Of a DNA stretch of 64,000 nucleotides, positions 58,209-64,000 are shown one piece after another. Numbering within the stretch: position 1 is the stretch's first letter; each line of letters starts with the position of its first letter. The notes under the pieces were generated by a model. The model did no database searches. It was not told the origin of the DNA and saw only the letters and a list, made by a program, of their open reading frames with translations. The translations under genes and the position numbers were made by a program. This stretch comes from Methanothermobacter thermautotrophicus (lineage in GTDB: Archaea > Methanobacteriota > Methanobacteria > Methanobacteriales > Methanothermobacteraceae): contig NZ_QKOF01000005.1 of the NCBI RefSeq assembly GCF_014889545.1, forward strand, positions 62,001-126,000. The letters are read 5' to 3'.

Positions 58209-58814
58209 ATGAATGCATGCGTACTCTACAGTGGCGGCAAGGACAGTTCACTGGCGGCTGTGATGCTCCAGAGGCTAGGTATAAGGCCTGAACTGGTGAC
58301 TGTTAACTTCGGCATCCATGATTCATGGAAGCCAGCATCTGAGGCAGCTGCAGCCCTAGGATTCCCACACAGGGTCCTTGAACTCAGCGATGAGATACTT
58401 AGGGATGCCGCTGCGATGATCATCCATGACGGCTTTCCAAATAACGGTATAAAGCACATACACAGGATGGCCGTCGAGGCCGCGGCCAGGGAGTACGAAA
58501 TGGTTGCTGATGGAACGCGACGCGACGACAGGACCCCCAGATTAACAAGGGACGAGATACAGAGCCTAGAAGACCGCATGAACATTGAATATGTGAACCT
58601 GGATGGTCTCGGTCACAGGACCGTTAAAAGACTTGCATCGATGCTCTTCAACCTGAGGAGCGAGAGAAGCAGCATCGATAACAGCTCCGACTATGAGGTT
58701 GAGGTCCGCCTCCTCCTTGAGGAGATGGGCCACAGTTCAGAGTCATTCTTCCCTGTTCACTTCCAGACCAGGGTCACTGGCTGGAACACCAAAATTAAGG
58801 AGGATGCTAAATGA
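58209..58814 (+). CDS. PP-loop ATP pyrophosphatase-like protein
   Basis: A 201-residue protein of the N-type ATP pyrophosphatase superfamily: [17 protein letters not shown] is the SGGxDS PP-loop, and [14 protein letters not shown] is a second conserved segment. Such enzymes adenylate a carbonyl or act in tRNA thiolation; the substrate here is unknown. It overlaps L39e by four bases (ATGA), and its fixed position in the ribosomal cluster across archaea hints at a translation-related role. Confidence 0.85.
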   Translation: MNACVLYSGGKDSSLAAVMLQRLGIRPELVTVNFGIHDSWKPASEAAAALGFPHRVLELSDEILRDAAAMIIHDGFPNNGIKHIHRMAVEAAAREYEMVADGTRRDDRTPRLTRDEIQSLEDRMNIEYVNLDGLGHRTVKRLASMLFNLRSERSSIDNSSDYEVEVRLLLEEMGHSSESFFPVHFQTRVTGWNTKIKEDAK

Positions 58815-58966
58815 GTAGAAATAAACATGTTGCCAGGAAACTCAGAATGGCGAAGGCTAACAGACAGAACAGAAGGGTGCCAGCATGGGTTATGGTTAAG
58901 ACAAACTACAGGGTCCGAAGCCACCCCAAGATGAGGCACTGGAGAAGGACCAAACTCAAGGTATAG
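58811..58966 (+). CDS. rpl39e: Large ribosomal subunit protein L39e
   Basis: A 51-residue basic protein read directly from the sequence: it begins [20 protein letters not shown] and contains [12 protein letters not shown] and [10 protein letters not shown] at the end. It sits in the polypeptide exit tunnel. It is too short for ORF callers with a 60-codon cutoff but unmistakable. It overlaps the previous gene by ATGA. Confidence 0.97.
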   Translation: MSRNKHVARKLRMAKANRQNRRVPAWVMVKTNYRVRSHPKMRHWRRTKLKV

Positions 58967-58977
58967 GAGGACTGGAT

Positions 58978-59223
58978 ATGGAAAGGATTTACATTATACC
59001 TCTCAGAAAGGCAAAGAACGTGCCAAGGACCATAAGAGCACCGAAGGCTGTTAAGATTGTCAGGGAGTTTCTCATGAAACATATGAAGGCAGACAACGTT
59101 AAACTTGACGAGTCCATAAATGAAAAACTCTGGGAGAGGGGTATCCAGAAGATCCCCCCAAGGATAAAGGTCAAGGCCGTTAAGGATGAAGACGGTGTTG
59201 TTGAAGCCACACTCGAAGAATGA
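58978..59223 (+). CDS. rpl31e: Large ribosomal subunit protein L31e
   Basis: An 81-residue protein: [36 protein letters not shown] and [22 protein letters not shown]. It lies near the exit tunnel. GGAGGA precedes the ATG. The order L39e-L31e-aIF6 is conserved in archaea. Confidence 0.97.
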   Translation: MERIYIIPLRKAKNVPRTIRAPKAVKIVREFLMKHMKADNVKLDESINEKLWERGIQKIPPRIKVKAVKDEDGVVEATLEE

Positions 59224-59237
59224 AATGATGGTGAATT

Positions 59238-59906
59238 ATGATTAGAAGGATCAACCTCAGTGGAAACCCTAACCTGGGAGTCTACATCTCTGTAACCGAC
59301 AGTGTGGCCCTGATACCACAGAACACCCCGGAAAAGTTCGAGGATGTTCTCAGGGAAGCACTTGAAGTTGAGGTCCTTAAGGTGTCCATCAGTGGCAGCA
59401 GCCTGAACGGTGCCCTTGCAGTGGGCAACTCAAACGGATTCGTGGTATCAAATCAGGCCATGGACCGCGAAATCGATGCCCTTGCAGCCGCCGGTGTGGA
59501 GGCCGTGAGGATCCCTGAAAGGTTTACCGCAGTGGGTAACCTCATACTGGCAAATGATAACGGAGCCGTTGCAAGTCCACTGCTCTCAGATGATGCGCTG
59601 CAGGTTATAGGGGATGTGCTTGAGGTTGACGTTAAGGTATCCACACTCGCAGGCCTCAACATCATAGGCTCCATGGGGGCAGTTACCAACAGGGGCGCCC
59701 TCCTGAATCCCCAGGCATCATCCGAGGAGATAAATACCATAGAGGACGCCCTGGGCGTTGAAGCTGACGTTGGCACAGTCAACCATGGAGTAACACTTAT
59801 AGGTGCCTGCTCAGTGGCCAACTCAAACGGTGTCCTTGTGGGTGAAGAAACCACGGGACCAGAACTTGCAAGGATAGAAGAAGCTTTAGGTTTTCTTGAG
59901 GGATGA
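59238..59906 (+). CDS. eif6: Translation initiation factor aIF6
   Basis: A 222-residue anti-association factor. It has fivefold pentein repeats, visible as recurring motifs such as LNGALAVGNSNGFVVS, AVGNLILANDNGAVASPLL, IIGSMGAVTNRGALLNP and LIGACSVANSNGVLVGEE. It keeps 50S subunits from joining 30S prematurely. Confidence 0.97.
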   Translation: MIRRINLSGNPNLGVYISVTDSVALIPQNTPEKFEDVLREALEVEVLKVSISGSSLNGALAVGNSNGFVVSNQAMDREIDALAAAGVEAVRIPERFTAVGNLILANDNGAVASPLLSDDALQVIGDVLEVDVKVSTLAGLNIIGSMGAVTNRGALLNPQASSEEINTIEDALGVEADVGTVNHGVTLIGACSVANSNGVLVGEETTGPELARIEEALGFLEG

Positions 59907-59909
59907 AAA

Positions 59910-60140
59910 ATGAAGACAAGGATATTTAGGGTTAAAGGAAAGTTCCTGATGGGTGACAAACTTCAGCCATTCACAAAGGAGCTCAAAGCAATAAAGGAAG
60001 AGGAAATCTACGAGAGGCTCTACTCTGAATTCGGGAGCAAACACAGGGTTCCAAGGAACAAGGTTAAAATAGAGGAGATAGAGGAGATATCAGCTGAGGA
60101 GGTTCAGGACCCGGTGGTCAAGGCGCTGGTCCAGAGGTGA
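59910..60140 (+). CDS. rpl18a: Large ribosomal subunit protein L18a/LX
   Basis: A 76-residue protein: [25 protein letters not shown] and [24 protein letters not shown]. The archaeal LX form is half the length of eukaryotic L18ae. Three bases separate it from aIF6. Confidence 0.95.
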   Translation: MKTRIFRVKGKFLMGDKLQPFTKELKAIKEEEIYERLYSEFGSKHRVPRNKVKIEEIEEISAEEVQDPVVKALVQR

Positions 60141-60144
60141 TCCC

Positions 60145-60570
60145 ATGGAAGACCAGCAGAGACTTGAGGAGATAGTGAACCAGCTGAACATCTACCAGAG
60201 CCAGGCCGAGCTCATCCAGCAGCAGATGGAGGCCGTCAGGGCCACCATCAGTGAACTTGAAATCCTTGAGAAAACCATCAGGGATATACAGGGAAAGGAT
60301 GGCTCCGAGACCCTGGTACCGGTGGGTGCCGGTTCCTTCATAAAGGCAGAGCTAAAGGATACCAGTGAAGTTATAATGAGTGTAGGTGCAGGTGTAGCCA
60401 TAAAGAAGAACTTTGAGGATGCAATGGAAAGCATTGAGTCCCAGAAGAACGAACTGGAGGCAACACTTCAGAAGATGGGTGAAAACCTGCGTAAGATAAC
60501 AGACATCATGATGAAACTATCCCCTCAGGCAGAGGAACTCCTCAAAAAGGTAAGAGGAAGTGGAGAGTAA
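60145..60570 (+). CDS. pfdA: Prefoldin subunit alpha
   Basis: A 141-residue coiled-coil hairpin protein. N- and C-terminal helices flank the beta part [33 protein letters not shown]. With the beta subunit it forms a jellyfish-shaped hexamer that hands unfolded proteins to the thermosome. Its stop codon directly abuts the ftsY start. Confidence 0.95.
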   Translation: MEDQQRLEEIVNQLNIYQSQAELIQQQMEAVRATISELEILEKTIRDIQGKDGSETLVPVGAGSFIKAELKDTSEVIMSVGAGVAIKKNFEDAMESIESQKNELEATLQKMGENLRKITDIMMKLSPQAEELLKKVRGSGE

Positions 60571-61647
60571 GTGTTTGAGTCTCTGAAGAAAAAATTCAGC
60601 GAGACCGTTGGCAAAATCACCGAGAAGGTCTCATCAACCCCAGAATCCCGGGTCGAAGAGGATGGTCCTGATGAAAAAGCTCCAGAGCCAGTTATAGAGG
60701 AGAAACCTGAAGAAGAAGTCGGGACTGAAGAGGCTGAGGAGATAAGTTCAGATGCAGAAGATGCCCATGAAGGGGAGGGGGGTTCAGGTTTCCTCTCATT
60801 CTTCCGGGAAAAAAGGATAACAGAAAAGGACGTTGATGATGTCCTCTGGGACCTTGAAATGGCACTCCTGGAAAGTGACGTGGCCCTTGAAGTAGCTGAA
60901 AAAATCACCACAGAGCTGAAGGAAGAACTGGTTGGCAGGAAGGTGAAGAGGAGCACCGAAATATCAGAATACACAGTTGAAGCCCTTAAAAAGGCTGTTG
61001 AGGATGTTCTCAGCGTTGATGGTGTGGACCTCCAGGAACTCGTCGAGAAGAAGAAACCCCTCGTCATCATGTTTGTTGGTATAAATGGGACCGGTAAGAC
61101 AACCACCATCGCAAAGGTGGCCAGATACTTCATGAAAAAGGGTCTTGAGCCCGTGATAGCAGCTGCAGACACCTTCCGTGCCGGCGCAATAGAGCAGATA
61201 GGCCAGCACGCAGATAAACTTGGAGTCAGGCTCATAAGCCACCGCAAGGGAGCCGACCCTGCTGCAGTTGCCTTTGACGCGGTATCCCATGCAAAGGCCC
61301 AGGGCAAGGACGTTGTCCTCATAGACACCGCGGGGAGGATGCAGACAAACGTGAACCTCATGGACGAGATGGCCAAGATAAAGAGGATCGTAAAGCCTGA
61401 TCTCATAGTGTTTGTCGGTGACGCCCTAACAGGAAACGACGCCATTGAACAGGCAGCTAAATTTGATGAAGCTGTCGGCATAGATGCAGTTATACTGACA
61501 AAGGCTGATGCAGACGCCCGCGGAGGCGCGGCATTATCCATAGGCTACATGATAAAAAAGCCCATAATATTCATGGGTACAGGGCAGGGCTACGATGACA
61601 TGATGGAATTCAGGCCCCAGTGGATGGTTGAACAGCTATTCACATGA
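60571..61647 (+). CDS. ftsY: Signal recognition particle receptor FtsY
   Basis: A 358-residue SRP receptor GTPase. An acidic N-terminal A domain (EEKPEEEVGTEEAEEISS) is followed by N domain helices and the G domain with G1 FVGINGTGKTTT. DTFRAGAIEQ, LIDTAGRMQTN, TKADADARGGAA and GTGQGYDDM follow. It pairs with SRP54 at the membrane. GTG start with GGAG five bases before it. Confidence 0.96.
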   Translation: MFESLKKKFSETVGKITEKVSSTPESRVEEDGPDEKAPEPVIEEKPEEEVGTEEAEEISSDAEDAHEGEGGSGFLSFFREKRITEKDVDDVLWDLEMALLESDVALEVAEKITTELKEELVGRKVKRSTEISEYTVEALKKAVEDVLSVDGVDLQELVEKKKPLVIMFVGINGTGKTTTIAKVARYFMKKGLEPVIAAADTFRAGAIEQIGQHADKLGVRLISHRKGADPAAVAFDAVSHAKAQGKDVVLIDTAGRMQTNVNLMDEMAKIKRIVKPDLIVFVGDALTGNDAIEQAAKFDEAVGIDAVILTKADADARGGAALSIGYMIKKPIIFMGTGQGYDDMMEFRPQWMVEQLFT

Positions 61648-61727
61648 TGAAGTAGCACATAAAAATCATACAGAATACAAAAATTTTTATACAGCCACAT
61701 CACATTAACACATGTGGTGACTTTCAG

Positions 61728-63002
61728 ATGGCTGTCAGGATACTCCTTGTAGAGGATGAGGCAATAACGGCGATGGATCTCCAGAGAAAGCTGGAGTTCT
61801 GGGGATACGACGTGGTTGGGGTTGCATACAGCGGTGAGACTGCAGTTGAACTTGCAGAGAAGCACCAGCCGGATCTAATTTTAATGGACATAATACTCAG
61901 GGGGTCCCTCACAGGCGTTGATGTCGCAAAAGAAATCCGGGGCCTCGAAATACCCGTGGTTTTCATATCAGCCCACTCAGAGGATTCCACCATGGAGAAG
62001 GCCAGGGAAGTGGAACCCTACGGATACCTGATAAAGCCCTTTGATGAGAAGGAACTCCTATTCACCATCGAACTGGCTATGCAGAGGCACAGGAGCCAGT
62101 TACAGATAAAAAAACTTAACAGAAGCCTGAGAATGCTCAGTGACTGTAACCAGGCCATAGTAAGGATAAATGACCCTCAGGAACTTCTAAGGGAGATATG
62201 CAGGATCATCGTCGAGGTCGGTGGTTACAGGATGGCCTGGATAGGATTTGCAGAGGACGATGAGGAGAGGTCTGTGGGGCCCGCTGCAGAGTACGGATTC
62301 CATGAGGGATACCTGGACTCCGTAACCATACGGTGGGATGAGAGTGAATATGGGCAGGGCCCGACAGGAAGGTCAATACGGGAGGGGAAACCCGTCATAA
62401 TAAGGGACACCGGGGAAGATCCCAGATTCGTCCCCTGGAGGGATATGGCCGTTGAAAGGGGGTTCATGTCAGTCATTGGACTTCCACTGAGGGTGAGGGA
62501 TGAAACCATCGGGGCCCTCACAGTTTACTCCGGGGAGAGGGATGCCTTCGACGAGGAGGAAGTGAAACTTCTCATGGAACTTGCAGGTGATGTGTCATTC
62601 TACCTTGAATCCCGTGAAATCCTGAAGGAGATGGAAGAGAAGGTGGCCAGAACAACCAGGAGGGAGAGAATCCTTAAGAGGATCTTTGAATTATCGCCTG
62701 TTGCAATACTGAATTTTCGGATAAATGATGGTGAACCCACACTGATAGACCTCAACAGGGCCGCCTCAACCCTAACAGGTGTGGAGGAATGCTCCGGATC
62801 CCTGGGAGTCCAAAGTGTCCTCAGGGGCATCCCCGAAGATGATCTGAGGGAAATTAAAGGGGCCATCATTGGGGATGTTGAACTGGAAGATAAAAAAATC
62901 AGTTACCATGGGGAAAATACAAGATTGCTAAGGTTAGAAATTGTGAGGCCCAGCAGTGAGATTGCCTCAGTCTTCCTTATTGATGTGACACCTGAAATTT
63001 GA
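61728..63002 (+). CDS. REC-GAF-PAS-type signalling protein without kinase domain
   Basis: A 424-residue protein. Residues 1-120 are a response receiver (LLVEDEAIT, phospho-acceptor Asp in LILMDIILRG, VFISAHS, GYLIKPFDEKELL). About 140-290 is a GAF domain (LREICRIIVEVGGYRMAWIGFA to GALTVYSGERDAFDEEEV). A coiled link leads to a PAS-like segment (IFELSPVAILNFRINDGEP). No histidine kinase or DNA-binding part follows, so output must go to another protein. This domain mix is common in Methanothermobacter sensory proteins. Confidence 0.85.
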   Translation: MAVRILLVEDEAITAMDLQRKLEFWGYDVVGVAYSGETAVELAEKHQPDLILMDIILRGSLTGVDVAKEIRGLEIPVVFISAHSEDSTMEKAREVEPYGYLIKPFDEKELLFTIELAMQRHRSQLQIKKLNRSLRMLSDCNQAIVRINDPQELLREICRIIVEVGGYRMAWIGFAEDDEERSVGPAAEYGFHEGYLDSVTIRWDESEYGQGPTGRSIREGKPVIIRDTGEDPRFVPWRDMAVERGFMSVIGLPLRVRDETIGALTVYSGERDAFDEEEVKLLMELAGDVSFYLESREILKEMEEKVARTTRRERILKRIFELSPVAILNFRINDGEPTLIDLNRAASTLTGVEECSGSLGVQSVLRGIPEDDLREIKGAIIGDVELEDKKISYHGENTRLLRLEIVRPSSEIASVFLIDVTPEI

Positions 63003-63086
63003 GAGACTCGGGGGCCTGACCGGAATAAGAAATTTTTTTATTGAATCTGATTCTTATCTGGCTGCTAGATGGTAGGACAAGAGCCC

Positions 63087-63272
63087 TCACTCCCTGTCAC
63101 AGAGGAGTGAACCTCCAACACCGACATCCTCAGGGTCTAGCTCCCTTATAAGGACTGTTATCGTTGATTCGGGTAGGCCCATAATTTCACTTGAGATCTC
63201 TGTTACACGCTTTACAAGTTCCCTCTTCTTTTCCCTTGTCAGCCTATTGCAGTTTATCTGGATAACAGGCAA
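63087..63272 (-). CDS. 4-oxalocrotonate tautomerase-like protein
   Basis: A 61-residue protein beginning (after Met removal) with Pro1, the catalytic base: PVIQINCNRLTREKKRELVKRV and ISSEIMGLPESTITVLIREL. The family tautomerises small keto acids; the natural substrate here is unknown. TTG start with GGTGAT five bases upstream. Its promoter would lie in the first copy of the 30-bp repeat at 63293. Confidence 0.85.
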   Translation of the reverse strand: MPVIQINCNRLTREKKRELVKRVTEISSEIMGLPESTITVLIRELDPEDVGVGGSLLCDRE

Positions 63273-63292
63273 CTATATCACCATCCATAGGT

Positions 63293-63389
63293 ATGATACT
63301 CATATAATAAATCCTTTAGAGTCGGCACACACTCAAAACTAAACCTCAAAGAGAACAGCATGATACTCATATAATAAATCCTTTAGAGT
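63293..63389. repeat. Paired 30-bp direct repeat with 37-bp insert in a divergent promoter
   Basis: Two identical copies at 63293-63322 and 63360-63389 begin ATGATACTCATATAATAAAT and end CCTTTAGAGT. Identity stops on the first base outside both ends. The 37 bases between (63323-63359) are unrelated. Each copy has a TATA-like CATATAATAAAT readable on either strand. Copy 1 suits the tautomerase gene (minus) and copy 2 the dCTP deaminase-like gene (plus). The native CRISPR array begins 548 bases further on. Confidence 0.9.
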
Positions 63390-63426
63390 TAGAGACCATA
63401 AAATAGCAATGGCAGAGGAATCATAG

Positions 63427-63876
63427 ATGATTGGAGAAAAACTGTTAAAGAAACTTTTCCCGGACTTTGAGGAACTCGTCCAGCCAGCTGGAATCGACCT
63501 GAGAGTTGATAAGGTTTACAGACAGATGGGACCCGGGTCACTGATTGACGATGAGAAGAACCTTCCACCCCTAGAAATGCTTGAACCGCCCATCTACAGA
63601 CTTGAGCCAGGTAAAGCCTACCTTGTAAGTGTTGACAGGATGATAGAGATACCTGAGGGGTATGCAATGCTCTACCTTCCAAGATCAACTCTCCTGAGGT
63701 CCTTTGTATCTGTTCACACCGCCGTGGGAGATCCCGGTTTCAGGGGGACACTCCAGTTCCTTTTACATAACCATGGCGAATATGAGTACACCCTCAAGAG
63801 GGGTGAAAGGATAGTTCAGGCAGTGGTATTCCGTGTGGAGGGGTCTGGAAGGTACAGTGGAAGCTACCAGGAATAA
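63427..63876 (+). CDS. dCTP deaminase/dUTPase-like protein
   Basis: A 149-residue trimeric-fold nucleotide hydrolase of the Dcd/Dut family: QPAGIDLRVDKVYR, PEGYAMLYLPRSTLLRSFVSVHTAVGDPGFRG and LKRGERIVQAVVFRVEGSGRYSGSYQ. It is shorter than canonical Dcd (about 195), so it may be dUTPase-like or have lost one activity. Such enzymes are also phage-associated. GAGGAAT precedes the ATG. It is the last gene before the CRISPR array. Confidence 0.8.
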   Translation: MIGEKLLKKLFPDFEELVQPAGIDLRVDKVYRQMGPGSLIDDEKNLPPLEMLEPPIYRLEPGKAYLVSVDRMIEIPEGYAMLYLPRSTLLRSFVSVHTAVGDPGFRGTLQFLLHNHGEYEYTLKRGERIVQAVVFRVEGSGRYSGSYQE

Positions 63877-63936
63877 ACATAATAATAGCACATCATGTAG
63901 AGAACTAAGTGAGGCAAGTGAGGCCAGTAAAAATAT

Positions 63937-64000
63937 ATTTCAATCCCATTTTGGTCTGATTTTAACCCATCACGTCGAGTAGGACCTCCCACTCCCCGTT
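63937..64000 (-). CRISPR. One end of a CRISPR array: first repeat and about one spacer
   Basis: A 30-base repeat at 63937-63966 reads ATTTCAATCCC...CTGATTTTAAC on the plus strand; its complement ends GGGATTGAAAT. As I recall, this is the repeat of the large M. thermautotrophicus arrays. The 34 bases to the window end are the first spacer. The ATTGAAA-type end is the usual crRNA 5' tag in such systems, so transcription is probably on the minus strand, with the leader beyond the window. That makes this the leader-distal end with the oldest spacer. No cas genes are in the window. Confidence 0.9.

Noticed and set aside
60525-61541. A 338-codon frame opposite ftsY
   Set aside because: Serine-rich mirror translation; FtsY on the plus strand has every GTPase motif and conserved context.

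Overview
The window is chromosomal DNA of a methanogenic archaeon of the order Methanobacteriales, almost certainly Methanothermobacter (M. thermautotrophicus or a close relative). Three things point there. It carries cofactor genes for coenzyme M (comA) and coenzyme B (aksA, hacA), with an archaeal information-processing set (TBP, TFE, Spt5, Pelota, FEN1, aIF6, L39e, L31e). Its trpEGCFBAD operon faces a trpY repressor gene. The last 64 bases hold a 30-bp CRISPR repeat that matches the M. thermautotrophicus repeat as I remember it. Start codons are often TTG or GTG behind strong GGAGGTGAT-type ribosome binding sites, so many starts were reset using those sites.

Layout. 62-4614 (minus): ftsZ, then secE-spt5-L11-L1-L10-L12. 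4846-9430: a pyruvate-kinase-C-terminal-like protein, then comA followed by a tightly packed ABC ATPase, P-loop GTPase, four-Cys Fe-S protein and CofE-like protein. 9578-14289: tfe, an HD hydrolase, a DUF2769-glutamate synthase-like fusion with no ordinary start codon, an archaeosine synthase-like protein, a DUF59 protein and an AdkA-like kinase. tRNA-Ile(GAT) is at 14371-14444. 14575-21716: trp operon and trpY. 22025-24073: a frameshifted secreted C39-like peptidase gene, a four-helix membrane protein, a repeat-bearing intergenic stretch and hypC. 24196-31978: a flavoprotein, MurG-like and MraY-like glycosyltransferases around a UbiB-type kinase, a multi-cluster radical SAM protein, Pelota and a small membrane protein. 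32040-44852: tyrA, cdc48, a decayed gene, ahcY/S-inosylhomocysteine hydrolase, a SF1 helicase, fen, a DUF98 protein and hacA-aksA. 45139-56668: CYTH protein, tbp, SerB-coiled-coil, topA, aglB, CBS protein, DRG GTPase, thi4 and an AK6-type kinase. 56784-61647: the archaeal cluster rnp4-yhbY-S19e-PDCD5-PP-loop-L39e-L31e-aIF6-LX-pfdA-ftsY. 61728-63876: a REC-GAF-PAS-like regulator, a tautomerase and a dCTP deaminase/dUTPase-like protein. 63937-64000: one end of a CRISPR array.

The most unusual observation is a recurring geometry outside the array. At three unrelated intergenic places (23543-23638, 44951-45045, 63293-63389) a locus-specific sequence of 29-30 bp occurs exactly twice, with 36-37 bp of unrelated sequence between the copies. 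A fourth, degenerate case lies at the trpD 3' end. Repeats of about 30 bp with inserts of about 36 bp are the dimensions of this organism's own CRISPR arrays. The three exact pairs look like one-spacer mini-arrays made by off-target Cas1-Cas2 integration. This is an inference from repeat geometry and can be tested by comparing strains.

All calls come from reading the sequence and recognising families from memory. No database search was run.
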